From assembly GCA_030425285.1 (NCBI GenBank), contig JAUIAY010000002.1, forward strand, positions 62,001 to 126,000: a stretch of 64,000 bases of DNA, written 5' to 3'. This stretch comes from Bacteroidia bacterium (lineage in GTDB: Bacteria; Bacteroidota; Bacteroidia; Flavobacteriales; Flavobacteriaceae). Shown here one piece after another: positions 18,436 to 28,060 of the stretch; within the stretch, counting starts at the first letter, position 1; the number at the start of each line of letters is the position of its first letter. The translations under genes and the position numbers were made by a program. The notes under the pieces were generated by a model. The model was not told the origin of the DNA. It ran no database searches and saw only the letters and a list, made by a program, of their open reading frames with translations.

Positions 18436-19386
18436 ATGAATAGCATACCTAGTGTAAATTTAAGCGATTTCATATCGGGTGATCCTGTTAGAAAGCAAAA
18501 GTTTGTTGATGAAATTGGAAAGGCTTACGAGGAAATTGGATTTGTTGCCCTTAAGGGTCATTTTTTGGATGATACTTTGGTAGACAATTTATACAATGAA
18601 GTCAAGGAGTTTTTTGCATTGCCGCTTGAAACCAAGCAGAAATATGAAATTCCAGGTATTGGTGGCCAACGTGGTTATATATCATTTGGAAAAGAAAGTG
18701 CTAAAGGTAAAAAGGAAGGTGATCTTAAAGAGTTCTGGCATTTTGGGCAGTATGTGGAAGACAATCCAAAACTTGAAACTGAATATCCTAAAAATGTTGA
18801 GGTTAACGAATTGCCTGAATTCAACAAAGTAGGTAAGGAAACCTATCGCATGTTAGAGAAGACGGCTAAATATGTTTTAAGAGCATTGGCGTTGCATTTA
18901 GGATTGGAAGAAACGTATTTTGACAAATACATCCATAATGGTAACAGTATCTTAAGACCTATTCATTATCCACCAATATTAGAAGAACCAAAGAATGCTG
19001 TTCGCGCGGCTGCACATGGTGATATTAATCTCATTACATTATTGATGGGAGCCCAAGGTCGTGGCCTTCAGGTTCAAAACCATAAAGGTGAATGGCTGGA
19101 TGCTATTGCCGAACCTGATGAGTTAATGATTAATGTTGGCGATATGTTATCAAGACATACCAACAATAAATTAAAGTCAACCATTCACCGTGTAATTAAC
19201 CCACCACGTGAATTATGGGGAACTTCACGTTATTCCATACCGTTCTTTATGCATCCAATAAGTGATATGAAACTAGATGTTTTGGAAAGCTGTATAGATG
19301 AAGACAACCCGAAACTTTACGAAGATATTACAGCAGGTGAATTCTTAAATGAGCGCCTTATAGAGCTTGGTCTTATCAAGAAGTAG
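18436..19386 (+). CDS. Isopenicillin N synthase-like 2-oxoglutarate/Fe(II) oxygenase
   Basis: 316 aa, standard length. An N-terminal DIOX_N domain (IPSVNLSDF) precedes the jelly-roll core. The iron triad is His194-x-Asp196 (AAAHGDINL) and His251 (STIHRVIN); Arg265 and Ser267 in RYSIPF bind the 2-oxoacid. The substrate is unknown; bacterial relatives act on amino acids, nucleosides or plant-hormone-like compounds. First gene of a tight operon with SUI1, DUF1835, nucleoside phosphorylase and a binding protein. Confidence 0.93.
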   Translation: MNSIPSVNLSDFISGDPVRKQKFVDEIGKAYEEIGFVALKGHFLDDTLVDNLYNEVKEFFALPLETKQKYEIPGIGGQRGYISFGKESAKGKKEGDLKEFWHFGQYVEDNPKLETEYPKNVEVNELPEFNKVGKETYRMLEKTAKYVLRALALHLGLEETYFDKYIHNGNSILRPIHYPPILEEPKNAVRAAAHGDINLITLLMGAQGRGLQVQNHKGEWLDAIAEPDELMINVGDMLSRHTNNKLKSTIHRVINPPRELWGTSRYSIPFFMHPISDMKLDVLESCIDEDNPKLYEDITAGEFLNERLIELGLIKK

Positions 19387-19390
19387 TTTT

Positions 19391-19720
19391 ATGGATTTAC
19401 AAGACCAGTTAAAGAACCTCTTTCCTGACCATGTACCCGAGAATGATGATTCCAATGACCAGAAAGAGTCAGGTATTTGGTTACAGGACGACCCCATTAT
19501 ATGTAAGTACGAAAAAAGGAAAGGCAAGCCCATTACTATTTTAGAAGGTTATACTGGAGCTACTGAAGATTTCAAGCAATTGGCCAAGGAACTAAAAACG
19601 GCATTGAGTGTTGGTGGTAGTTTTAAAGATGATAAAATCATTATTCAGGGGGATTACAGGGATAAAATCATGCAAATACTAAAGGACAAGGGCTTTCAAG
19701 TAAAGCGTGTTGGTGGTTAA
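19391..19720 (+). CDS. SUI1/eIF1-like translation factor (YciH family)
   Basis: 109 aa from the ATG at 19391 (MDLQDQLKNLFP), four bases after the previous stop. The SUI1 fold is seen in KRKGKPITILEGYTG, KELKTALSVGGSFKDDKIIIQGDYRDKI and KGFQVKRVGG. Family members bind the small ribosomal subunit and check initiation. A longer frame starting inside the oxygenase gene is rejected. Confidence 0.93.
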   Translation: MDLQDQLKNLFPDHVPENDDSNDQKESGIWLQDDPIICKYEKRKGKPITILEGYTGATEDFKQLAKELKTALSVGGSFKDDKIIIQGDYRDKIMQILKDKGFQVKRVGG

Positions 19721-20683
19721 ATGGGTAAAAAAATATTACATATCACCAATGGCGGAAGCCTAACAGACTATCTCAAAGAGTTAGATGTCAAAGGCGAAAT
19801 CTTAACCTGGCATGAAATGCTTTGTGAAGGCAGTACCTCTTCTGAAATTGACACAACAGCTTTTCTTAATCTTCGAAAGGCTTTTTTAAGCACCTATTAT
19901 GATATTGAAATCGATGAATATAGGTTACGTGAAGAACTTTCTCTTTTAGATCACGCCAATAATTATTCCGAAATTGTCCTTTGGTTTGAATATGATTTGT
20001 TCTGCCATATCAACCTTTTAGCTGTTATTAGTTTGTTAAAAGAAAAAAACATTAAGCTTCCCCTTTACTTGGTGTGTAGCGGACATATTGAAGGCGAACG
20101 GAATTTAAAAGGCTTGGGCGAATTAAATCAGGAGCAGTTACTGAACCATTACCATGATAAAATAAAGCTAACGGATGACGATATTGATTTGGCCATAACC
20201 ATTTGGAGGATTTATTGCGGTAAAGACCATAATCTATTAAAGCCGTATGTCACTAAAAACTCATCTTTCAAATATTTAAACAATTGTATAAAGGCCCATT
20301 TTGGTAGGTTTCCAAATATCAAAAATGGGTTATCAATACTTGAAAAAAATATTCTGACCATTATAAAAGACAATGAAGTTAATTCCAGACACCATTTATT
20401 GGGGTATGTTTTGAATTATCAAGGCTACTATGGATATGGTGACACCCAGATCAATAGAATAATTGACAACTTATCTATCTTTTTTGATGAATCCGAAACG
20501 AGTATTACCTTAAACAGAAAAGGCCATGAAGTTTTGCTGAACGCCCATAACTTTGCTATGGAGATTAACAACAATATTCCTTATGGTGGAATCAATCGAT
20601 TGGATTATTTCTACAGTGAAGAAAAAAAGATATTGATTAAAAACCCTGCATTATGCCCATTAAAGAATCTGAACTTATACTAA
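19721..20683 (+). CDS. DUF1835 domain protein
   Basis: 320 aa. The N-terminal block (HITNGGSLTDYLKELDVKG, then ILTWHEMLCEG) is typical of DUF1835 (PF08874). The Rossmann-like part ends near residue 130 (LYLVCSG), and a helical second half may be the associated DUF3658-type region. No catalytic residues can be assigned. The start codon directly follows the SUI1 stop (TAAATG) and its end overlaps the phosphorylase gene by 31 bases, so the products are coupled. Confidence 0.85.
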   Translation: MGKKILHITNGGSLTDYLKELDVKGEILTWHEMLCEGSTSSEIDTTAFLNLRKAFLSTYYDIEIDEYRLREELSLLDHANNYSEIVLWFEYDLFCHINLLAVISLLKEKNIKLPLYLVCSGHIEGERNLKGLGELNQEQLLNHYHDKIKLTDDDIDLAITIWRIYCGKDHNLLKPYVTKNSSFKYLNNCIKAHFGRFPNIKNGLSILEKNILTIIKDNEVNSRHHLLGYVLNYQGYYGYGDTQINRIIDNLSIFFDESETSITLNRKGHEVLLNAHNFAMEINNNIPYGGINRLDYFYSEEKKILIKNPALCPLKNLNLY

Positions 20684-21522
20684 ATCCTGATGGTAGTGTC
20701 TATCACTTAAACCTGAAACCAGAACATCTTTCGGATCAGATTATATTTGTGGGTGATCAGGATCGTGTAGCTCGTGTTACGAAACATTTTGATTCTATAG
20801 AATTCACTATTCAAAAACGGGAATTTAAAACACAAACCGGCCGTTATAAGGGAAAACGCATTACGGTTTTATCAACTGGTATTGGGCCAGACAATATTGA
20901 TATTGTTCTTAATGAATTGGACGCATTGGTCAACATTGATTTACAAACACGAAAGCCCAAAGAAAATCTAAAATCGTTACAGATAGTTCGTATAGGAACT
21001 TCAGGGTCTCTTCAGAAAGATATTCCTGTAGATTCGTTTCTTTGTAGTTCCCATGCTTTAGACTTAAATGGTATGCTGCATGCATATAATATTGAGAAGA
21101 TTAGTAATCCTGAAATTGAAGATGCTTTTATAGCGCACACCAATTGGAATCCAAACAAATCCAGACCTGTGGTTATAGAGAACAGTAAACTTTTGGAAAG
21201 TAAATTCCTCGATTCAAAGATGTTTTTGGGTATGACCGCAACTGCAGGAGGATTTTATGGGCCTCAAGGCCGTGTTCTAAGATTACCGCTTCAGGATAGT
21301 CAGCTTAATCAAAAAATAGATTCTTTTGATTTTGAAGGTATTCGTGTAACCAATCTTGAAATGGAAACTTCGGCTATATATGGCCTATCCAAATTATTGG
21401 GGCATGAAGCCTTATCCTTAAATGCCATTATTGCTAATAGAGCAACTGGAGAATTTAGTAAAGACCCTAAAGGAGTTGTGAATGAATTAATAATTTATGC
21501 TTTAGATAAACTTGTGAATTAA
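20653..21522 (+). CDS. Nucleoside phosphorylase (uridine-phosphorylase-like)
   Basis: 289 aa. Fits the PNP/UDP family: FVGDQDRVARVTKHFD (phosphate and N-terminal block), STGIGPDNIDIVLNELDAL, RIGTSGSLQKDIPV and, near the C-terminus, NLEMETSAIYGLSKLLGH, the purine/uridine-binding Glu-Met-Glu motif. It splits a nucleoside with phosphate; the base is not certain. It starts inside the DUF1835 gene and shares one base with the next start, so translational coupling is likely. Confidence 0.9.
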   Translation: MPIKESELILNPDGSVYHLNLKPEHLSDQIIFVGDQDRVARVTKHFDSIEFTIQKREFKTQTGRYKGKRITVLSTGIGPDNIDIVLNELDALVNIDLQTRKPKENLKSLQIVRIGTSGSLQKDIPVDSFLCSSHALDLNGMLHAYNIEKISNPEIEDAFIAHTNWNPNKSRPVVIENSKLLESKFLDSKMFLGMTATAGGFYGPQGRVLRLPLQDSQLNQKIDSFDFEGIRVTNLEMETSAIYGLSKLLGHEALSLNAIIANRATGEFSKDPKGVVNELIIYALDKLVN

Positions 21523-22379
21523 TGAAGACAGTAAAAATTGGCGGTGTTCCAGAGCACTTTAATTTGCCTTGGTATTTAACCCTAAAGAATGGCGAATACA
21601 AAGCCGAAGGCATTAATCTGCGTTGGCATGATTATCATGGCGGCACAGGAGCTATGTGCAAGGGGTTGCGTGATGGTGATATAGACATTGCCGTTATACT
21701 GACAGAAGGCATTATAAAGGACATTATTGATGGTAACCCAGCAAGAATTGTCCAGACATTTGTACAATCGCCACTTATATGGGGCATACACGTGGCTAAT
21801 CACTCAAAATACACACATATTGATGAATTAAAAGGAACAAAAGCTGCTATTAGTCGTTATGGTTCAGGCTCACACCTTATGGCATATATTAATGCCGAAA
21901 ATAACAATTGGGATTTGGAAAAGGACCTTAATTTTGAAGTCATCAAAAATTTAAGTGGTGCTGTTGAAGGTTTAACAAATGGTGTTGCAGATTATTTTAT
22001 GTGGGAAAAATTCATGACAAAACCCATTGTAGACGAAGGTGTTTTTAGACGTATTGGTGAATGTCCTTCTCCTTGGCCTTGTTTTGTTATTGCCGCAAGC
22101 AATGATTATATTGAAAACAATGAAACCGATTTGAAAACTATTTTAGATATAATCAATAATACAACTGAAGATTTTAAGGGTATTCCGAGTATTGACAAGA
22201 CTATTTCAAATAGGTACGAACAGAAATTGGAAGATGTTCGGGAGTGGCTATCCTTAACCGAGTGGTCCCAAGATGTCTTGACACAGCCAACCGTCAATAG
22301 AATCCAAAAAGAACTACATGCATTACAAATTATACCAGAAGTAGCAAACTATGATGCTTTGATACATAAGGTGTTTTAA
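21522..22379 (+). CDS. NMT1/THI5-like substrate-binding protein without signal peptide
   Basis: 285 aa. The periplasmic-binding fold of the NMT1 / nitrate-taurine type is seen in KIGGVPEHFNLPWYLTLKNG, then GGTGAMCKGLRDGDIDIAVILTEGI and GVADYFMWEKFMT. Such proteins normally carry a Sec signal and feed an ABC permease. Here the N-terminus begins directly with the first strand (MKTVKIGGVPE), and no permease or ATPase gene is near, so it is predicted to be cytosolic. Last gene of the operon, overlapping the phosphorylase stop by one base (TAATG). Confidence 0.85.
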   Translation: MKTVKIGGVPEHFNLPWYLTLKNGEYKAEGINLRWHDYHGGTGAMCKGLRDGDIDIAVILTEGIIKDIIDGNPARIVQTFVQSPLIWGIHVANHSKYTHIDELKGTKAAISRYGSGSHLMAYINAENNNWDLEKDLNFEVIKNLSGAVEGLTNGVADYFMWEKFMTKPIVDEGVFRRIGECPSPWPCFVIAASNDYIENNETDLKTILDIINNTTEDFKGIPSIDKTISNRYEQKLEDVREWLSLTEWSQDVLTQPTVNRIQKELHALQIIPEVANYDALIHKVF

Positions 22380-22488
22380 TATGATTATTTAATATTTAAA
22401 AAGTAGAAAACACTAGAAATCATAATGTTAAAAAAGGCTTATTGTTTTAGAAATGTTAAAATTTATTTAATTTTTAAAGCAAAAAGTT

Positions 22489-22496
22489 TATATTTG
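22489..22496 (+). promoter_or_regulatory. -7 promoter box TATATTTG
   Basis: Exact TAnnTTTG match 35 bases before the small membrane protein gene. No clear TTG at the right distance. Confidence 0.45.
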
Positions 22497-22530
22497 TTTT
22501 TATAGAGAGACAAAAAACCCAAAATTACTT

Positions 22531-22713
22531 ATGCTATTAACAGTAATTCTAGTACTATCAGTTTTAATTGCCATCAATTTTTTATTACTTATTTTTAGTT
22601 GTAACAAAACAACAAAACGGGTTAAATCTATTGACCAGAAACCTACATTTGTTGTTACAAAAAACACTACCAAGCAACAGACTTCAACCCAGCTTGCTCC
22701 AACAGGGAGTTAG
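22531..22713 (+). CDS. Small membrane protein, hypothetical
   Basis: 60 aa. One N-terminal membrane segment (about 2-23, VILVLSVLIAINFLLLIFSC) with a Cys at its end, then a basic/polar tail rich in Lys, Thr and Gln. An upstream -7 box supports expression. The 3' end overlaps the 3' end of ung by 47 bases in convergent orientation, which is long for a real gene pair and lowers confidence. Confidence 0.5.
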   Translation: MLLTVILVLSVLIAINFLLLIFSCNKTTKRVKSIDQKPTFVVTKNTTKQQTSTQLAPTGS

Positions 22714-23332
22714 TTTTACTGAAGTGTTTGTTTCCAAACCAATATCCTCTATTGGCACTTAATGGTGATGGATGTCCCGATTGAAGCACATGATGTTTCT
22801 TGTCATTTATCAATTTAGATTTTCTTTTAGCATAGCCTCCCCAAAGTAAAAAAACTACATCCTTTTTATTATCACTGATTATTTTAATCACGGAATCTGT
22901 AAAGGTTTCCCAGCCCTTGTTTTGATGGCTTCCAGCCTGATGAGCTCTTACTGTTAACGTGGCGTTCAATAATAGGACACCTTGATCTGCCCAGCGTTCT
23001 AAATTACCACTCGTAGGATAAGGAACCTGTAAATCCTGTTCAATTTCCTTGAAGATATTTATTAGGGATGGTGGATGTGCAATACCGTCAGCGACACTAA
23101 AGCACAAACCGTTAGCCTGATTAGGACCATGGTAAGGGTCTTGACCAATAATCACAACCTTAAGATCGTCAAAATGGCAATGTTCAAAAGCATTAAAAAT
23201 TTGCTTTCCTGGTGGATAGCATATGTGATTGCGATATTCATTTTTGACAAAACTTACTAAATCAGAAAAGTAAGGCTTCGCAAATTCTGCTTTTAAAAAA
23301 GGTTTCCAACTCTCGTGTATATTGACCTGCAT
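22667..23332 (-). CDS. ung: Uracil-DNA glycosylase, family 1
   Basis: 221 aa, the normal length. The water-activating motif GQDPYHG has Asp65 and His68, the uracil pocket is GLCFSV, the DNA-intercalation loop is HPSPLSA with His187, and LLLNATLTV is the family's central block. It removes uracil from DNA in base excision repair. Monocistronic, with its start 68 bases from the preferred start of the divergent YfcC-type carrier. Confidence 0.98.
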   Translation of the reverse strand: MQVNIHESWKPFLKAEFAKPYFSDLVSFVKNEYRNHICYPPGKQIFNAFEHCHFDDLKVVIIGQDPYHGPNQANGLCFSVADGIAHPPSLINIFKEIEQDLQVPYPTSGNLERWADQGVLLLNATLTVRAHQAGSHQNKGWETFTDSVIKIISDNKKDVVFLLWGGYAKRKSKLINDKKHHVLQSGHPSPLSANRGYWFGNKHFSKTNSLLEQAGLKSVAW

Positions 23333-23399
23333 TTTTTTAAGTGAATTTTTAGAGACTTCTAAATTAATACTATCTTTAGTTTTATTAAAACTAACTCCT

Positions 23400-24893
23400 T
23401 TGAAAAAACTAAAATTCCCTTCGGCTCAGACCATTTTATTGATTATTGCTGGCTTGGTGGCTATCTTAACGTTTTTTGTCCCTGCCGGCAAATATGATAC
23501 GCTACTCTATGATAGTGCTTCAAATACCTTTATTAGAACTAGTGAAGATTCTACAGAAAACTTACCAGCTACTCAAGCTACGCTAGAAAACCTAGAAGTT
23601 ATTATTCCTTTGGAAAAATTCACAAATGGAGATATTTACAAAGCCATTAATATTCCGAATACTTACACAACTTTAAAGGCACAACCTCAAGGGTTAGTCG
23701 CTTTTTTAAAATCTCCAATCAAAGGGATTATTGATGCAGCAGATATCATTTTTCTGGTACTTATTATTGGCGGTTTAATTGGTATTATGAATCATTCTGG
23801 AGCCTTTGATGCTGGTATTGCTTGGTTGGCTAAAACTCTTCATGGGCGTGAATTTATACTCATTATATTGGTTACTCTTTTAGTAGCTGCAGGCGGAACT
23901 ACTTTTGGTTTTGCAGAAGAAACCATAGCTTTCTTCCCTATTTTAATTCCAGTATTTTTAGCTGCTAAATACGATGCTTTAGTTGCTATTGCCTGTATTT
24001 TTATAGGATCATCTATAGGAACCATGTGTTCAACTATCAATCCGTTTAGTACCATTATTGCTTCTGATGCCGCTGGAATCAATTGGACAACTGGGTTAAC
24101 AGGTCGAGCTATTATGCTGGGCATGACCTTACTCATTAGTATTATTTATCTTATACGCTATGCCAATAAAGTAAAAAAAGACCCTTCAAAATCTATTGTT
24201 TTTAGTCAGAAAACAGAAATAGAAAGCTTATTCCATCAAGAAAATGTTAAGGTAACCGCATTTAATTGGCGTTTACGATTAGCCTTATTGGTGTTTTCCG
24301 CTTGTTTTATTGTGATGATTATTGGTGTTTCGGTTTTAGGCTGGTGGTTTTTAGAAATGACGACTACATTTTTAGTGGGAGCGATTATCATTGGTTTTAT
24401 CACTAAAATTCATGAAGGTAAGTTTATTGAAGTATTTGTAAAAGGCGCTGGCGATTTATTGGGAGTCGCTTTAATTATTGGTATTGCACGTGGTGTAACC
24501 GTAATTATGTCTGACGGATTGATTAGTGACACCATGCTTTATTATGCAAGTGATATCACATCAGGTATGAATAAAGGACTGTTTGCTAGTGTTATGACAG
24601 TTACCTATGCTGGTCTCTCCTTCTTTATTCCAAGTTCATCTGGTATGGCTGTGTTAACCATGCCAATTATGGCACCTTTAGCCGATACGGTTGGTGTTGG
24701 TAGGGAAATTGTTGTAAATGCCTATCAGTATGGTATGGGCTTATTGTATTTTATTAGCCCAACAGGACTCATTTTACCATCCTTGGCCATCGCTAAAATT
24801 GGCTATGACAAATGGTTGAAGTTTGTCATGCCTCTGTTCATCATTTTAGTTATTTTCACACTCGCAGTTATGACCATTTCGGTTTATCTGTAA
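23400..24893 (+). CDS. YfcC-type membrane carrier (TTG start preferred)
   Basis: About 498 aa with 11-13 membrane segments. The start of the conserved part, KKLKFPSAQTILLIIAG followed by FFVPAGKYD, matches the YfcC/C4-dicarboxylate-carrier-like family. The only upstream in-frame ATG (23322) would overlap the ung start and add 26 atypical residues; a TTG at 23400 gives M-KKLKFPSAQT, which matches the family start much better. Relatives are putative amino-acid, peptide or dicarboxylate carriers; the substrate is unknown. Confidence 0.85.
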   Translation: MKKLKFPSAQTILLIIAGLVAILTFFVPAGKYDTLLYDSASNTFIRTSEDSTENLPATQATLENLEVIIPLEKFTNGDIYKAINIPNTYTTLKAQPQGLVAFLKSPIKGIIDAADIIFLVLIIGGLIGIMNHSGAFDAGIAWLAKTLHGREFILIILVTLLVAAGGTTFGFAEETIAFFPILIPVFLAAKYDALVAIACIFIGSSIGTMCSTINPFSTIIASDAAGINWTTGLTGRAIMLGMTLLISIIYLIRYANKVKKDPSKSIVFSQKTEIESLFHQENVKVTAFNWRLRLALLVFSACFIVMIIGVSVLGWWFLEMTTTFLVGAIIIGFITKIHEGKFIEVFVKGAGDLLGVALIIGIARGVTVIMSDGLISDTMLYYASDITSGMNKGLFASVMTVTYAGLSFFIPSSSGMAVLTMPIMAPLADTVGVGREIVVNAYQYGMGLLYFISPTGLILPSLAIAKIGYDKWLKFVMPLFIILVIFTLAVMTISVYL

Positions 24894-24905
24894 GCAGAAA
24901 GAGAA

Positions 24906-27575
24906 TTAAAACAAAGACGTTTGTCCTTTATCATCTAATGAAGCAGGTGGCTCTTCGTTTTCGTCTGATTCAGATTTTGTTGTCGGTTCTGGTTTAGATT
25001 CCTCTGTAGTTTCTTCTGAAACATCTGTTTCATCAACAACTTCAATTTCTTCGGCAGGCACTTCTTCAGGAGCATCATAAGGCAATGATTCCAACAGACT
25101 TACTTGGTTTATTTTTTCCTTGGTCAACTGATTACCAAGTGCACCAATACCTTTTATAGCAATAAATTCTTCTAAATTCACTTCCATGTTGTCCTTCCGG
25201 TCTTTGCCACGCTCTTTGGTAAACTCAACTTCTGCCATAGGACGCCAATCGGTTGAAACGATTTCTAGTTGTGAATTGGGGTGGTCAGAAATGAAATTCT
25301 CTTCCTTGCCTTCGTTTTCCACCAAGAAACGCTTTACAAAATAACGCTCTTTTTCTCCATCGTAGTAAATGGCTGAAATAGGTTTTTTAGGAATCCATTT
25401 TTCCATGACAATCATATCTTCATCAAAATGAGTGGTCACCTCTGGTATAATGGTTTTTACAATACCAGACTGTCTGATAATTAAAATGCGGTCTTCACCT
25501 CTAAATTCACCTACCAATTCCCCTCTACCATCTACATTCAAACGTTGAACGGTATCATCAAACCAAATCTTTCTAGGCTTTAGAGTAGAAACACCCTTTT
25601 CCTTTAGTTCAATTTTCTTAACGGCATATTTAGTAACTAAATTACCTTTGGAAGCACGGCCTTTTATCAGGATTTCAGCAAAGTCAATATCCCATTTCAG
25701 TTTTTTGATACTACCTACCTGTCTTAAGAAAATAGTCACCACTTCAGCCTCTCCATTTGGATTAGCAGAAAAATACCATACTACTGAATTCTTATTACCA
25801 TTGGTCAAGTCGTACTCACGATCTCTGGTAATGGAGGTCACGGCAAAACGCTTCACATAGGTTGGACCACCTTTACCATCACGATACATCATATTGTAAA
25901 TGGTACGCTTGTCTTTTTTCTTGAAGACTGCTACATGAATAATATCCTTACCAATGAATGTTTTGCTATCCACTTTGGTCACCATCATGATACCTTCTCT
26001 CGTAAATACAATGATATCATCAATATCACTACAATCACAGACATATTCATCTTTACGAAGCGAAGTACCCACAAAGCCCTCTTCCCTATTGACATAGAGT
26101 TTGGTGTTCCTAATAACCACTTTGGTAGCATCTACATCATCAAAAGTGCGGATTTCGGTCTTACGCTCTTTACCTTCACCATATTCTTTTTTAAGACGCT
26201 CAAAATAAGCAATAGCATATTCAATCAAATTAGCCAAATGATGCTTCACCTCCGCTATTTGATCTTCCAGAGCATCAATCTTTTGTTGGGCTTTATCAAT
26301 ATCAAACTTTGAAATACGCTTGATTCGGATTTCGGTTAAACGCACAATGTCTTCTTCGGTTATGGCACGCTTTAAATGCTTGATATGTGGTTGCAAACCT
26401 TTATCGATAGCTTGAATAACGCCTTCCCAGGTTTCTTCTTCTTCAATATCGCGGTAAATTCTGTTTTCAATGAAAATACGCTCCAATGATGCAAAATGCC
26501 ATTGTTCTTCAAACTCACCTAATTTAATCTCCAACTCACTCTTTAAAAGCTGAACGGTATTATCGGTAGAGCGACGTAACATTTCAGAAACACCAATAAA
26601 CAATGGTTTGTTGTCTTCAATTACACAACCTAAAGGCGAAATGGATGTTTCACAATTGGTAAAAGCATACAAAGCATCAATGGTTTTGTCAGGTGAAATA
26701 CCTGAAGGTAAATGCACCAAAATCTCTACATCGGCAGCCGTGTTATCTTCAATTTTTTTGATTTTAATTTTGCCTTTGTCATTGGCTTTAAGAATGGAAT
26801 CAATTAAAGACGATGTATTAGTTGCAAACGGAATTTCGGTAATGACCAATGTATTCTTATCAAGCTGCGAAATCTTGGCACGAATACGCACACGTCCACC
26901 TCGCATACCATCTTTATAATCCGTGAAATCAGCAATACCAGCGGTTGGGAAATCGGGAACCAGTTTAAAACGCTTACCTTGTAAGTGTTTAATTGAAGCA
27001 TCAATCAACTCAATAAAGTTGTGAGGTAAGATTTTAGTTGAAAGACCTACTGCAATACCTTCACCTCCTTGTGCAAGGAGTAATGGAAACATGACAGGTA
27101 AATTTACCGGTTCTTTACGTCTACCATCATAGGATGCTTGCCATTCAGTTATTTTAGGATTGTAAACAACGTCTAACGCAAACTTGGATAGTCTGGCTTC
27201 AATGTAACGTGAAGCAGCTGCACTATCGCCAGTCAATATATTTCCCCAGTTACCTTGAGTATCAATTAATAAATCTTTTTGGCCAATCTGAACCATAGCG
27301 TCGGCAATACTGGCATCACCATGTGGATGGTACTGCATGGTATGACCAACGATATTCGCTACCTTGTTGTAACGTCCATCATCCAAGTCTTTCATAGAAT
27401 GCATAATCCTACGTTGTACGGGTTTGAATCCGTCTTCAATAGCAGGGACAGCTCGTTCTAAAATTACATATGATGCATAATCCAGAAACCAATCTTTGTA
27501 CATACCAGTAACCCTGGTAATGGTTTCGTTATTTTCTTCCTGTTCATTTAACAAATCGTCGTTCTCTTCGCTCAT
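24906..27575 (-). CDS. parC: DNA topoisomerase IV subunit A
   Basis: 889 aa. The GyrA/ParC breakage-reunion domain has the QRRIMHSM region and active-site Tyr124 in AAASRYIEARL. The C-terminal beta-propeller lacks the GyrA box, supporting ParC over GyrA. It ends in a tail of about 50 residues rich in Glu/Asp/Ser/Thr. With ParE it decatenates daughter chromosomes. It forms an operon parE-X-parC; its start shares one base with the stop of the small membrane protein gene. Confidence 0.95.
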   Translation of the reverse strand: MSEENDDLLNEQEENNETITRVTGMYKDWFLDYASYVILERAVPAIEDGFKPVQRRIMHSMKDLDDGRYNKVANIVGHTMQYHPHGDASIADAMVQIGQKDLLIDTQGNWGNILTGDSAAASRYIEARLSKFALDVVYNPKITEWQASYDGRRKEPVNLPVMFPLLLAQGGEGIAVGLSTKILPHNFIELIDASIKHLQGKRFKLVPDFPTAGIADFTDYKDGMRGGRVRIRAKISQLDKNTLVITEIPFATNTSSLIDSILKANDKGKIKIKKIEDNTAADVEILVHLPSGISPDKTIDALYAFTNCETSISPLGCVIEDNKPLFIGVSEMLRRSTDNTVQLLKSELEIKLGEFEEQWHFASLERIFIENRIYRDIEEEETWEGVIQAIDKGLQPHIKHLKRAITEEDIVRLTEIRIKRISKFDIDKAQQKIDALEDQIAEVKHHLANLIEYAIAYFERLKKEYGEGKERKTEIRTFDDVDATKVVIRNTKLYVNREEGFVGTSLRKDEYVCDCSDIDDIIVFTREGIMMVTKVDSKTFIGKDIIHVAVFKKKDKRTIYNMMYRDGKGGPTYVKRFAVTSITRDREYDLTNGNKNSVVWYFSANPNGEAEVVTIFLRQVGSIKKLKWDIDFAEILIKGRASKGNLVTKYAVKKIELKEKGVSTLKPRKIWFDDTVQRLNVDGRGELVGEFRGEDRILIIRQSGIVKTIIPEVTTHFDEDMIVMEKWIPKKPISAIYYDGEKERYFVKRFLVENEGKEENFISDHPNSQLEIVSTDWRPMAEVEFTKERGKDRKDNMEVNLEEFIAIKGIGALGNQLTKEKINQVSLLESLPYDAPEEVPAEEIEVVDETDVSEETTEESKPEPTTKSESDENEEPPASLDDKGQTSLF

Positions 27576-28060
27576 TAACTATTTGCTCTTTTATTTAATT
27601 TAACCATTTTGCTCAATGACTGCTTCATGTATTTGCGCTTTTTCTTGGCCACCAAAGTGATGTTAAAGCGATATCTCTTTATAGTCTCATGACCGTCCCA
27701 TTTAATCAATAGTACCAATTCCCTGTAGATGAAAAAGTTGTACATTTTAAAGCCAACCAATTCAGACTTATCACATTCCAACTTTTGCTGGCGGTAGTTG
27801 AATCGTTCAGACAACAATAAGCCTTTGTTGATGACTATCAATTTGGCACCGTCACTATCATATTCAAAGTATTTGGCAACCCTGTGTACCAAGAAAAACA
27901 ACAAGCCGAAAATACCAACAACCACCAAAAATAGAATTAACGGATTAACCTCCATTCCCGTAACGGCATTGAATACAAAGATGGACGTGATAGCCAAGAC
28001 TATCATGATGAAATACACGCCAATAATAACGCCTTTTACTTTTTCGTTATTGGTTCTCAT
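27575..28060 (-). CDS. Membrane protein of unknown function within the topoisomerase IV operon
   Basis: 161 aa. Two membrane segments (about 9-30 and 39-60) are followed by a cytoplasmic beta-rich region ([22 protein letters not shown]) and a basic Lys/Arg tail ([15 protein letters not shown]). The second half resembles PH-like bacterial domains, but I cannot confirm that. It overlaps parE by 4 bases (ATGA) and parC by 1, so the three are translated together. Why a membrane protein sits here is unknown. Confidence 0.8.
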   Translation of the reverse strand: MRTNNEKVKGVIIGVYFIMIVLAITSIFVFNAVTGMEVNPLILFLVVVGIFGLLFFLVHRVAKYFEYDSDGAKLIVINKGLLLSERFNYRQQKLECDKSELVGFKMYNFFIYRELVLLIKWDGHETIKRYRFNITLVAKKKRKYMKQSLSKMVKLNKRANS

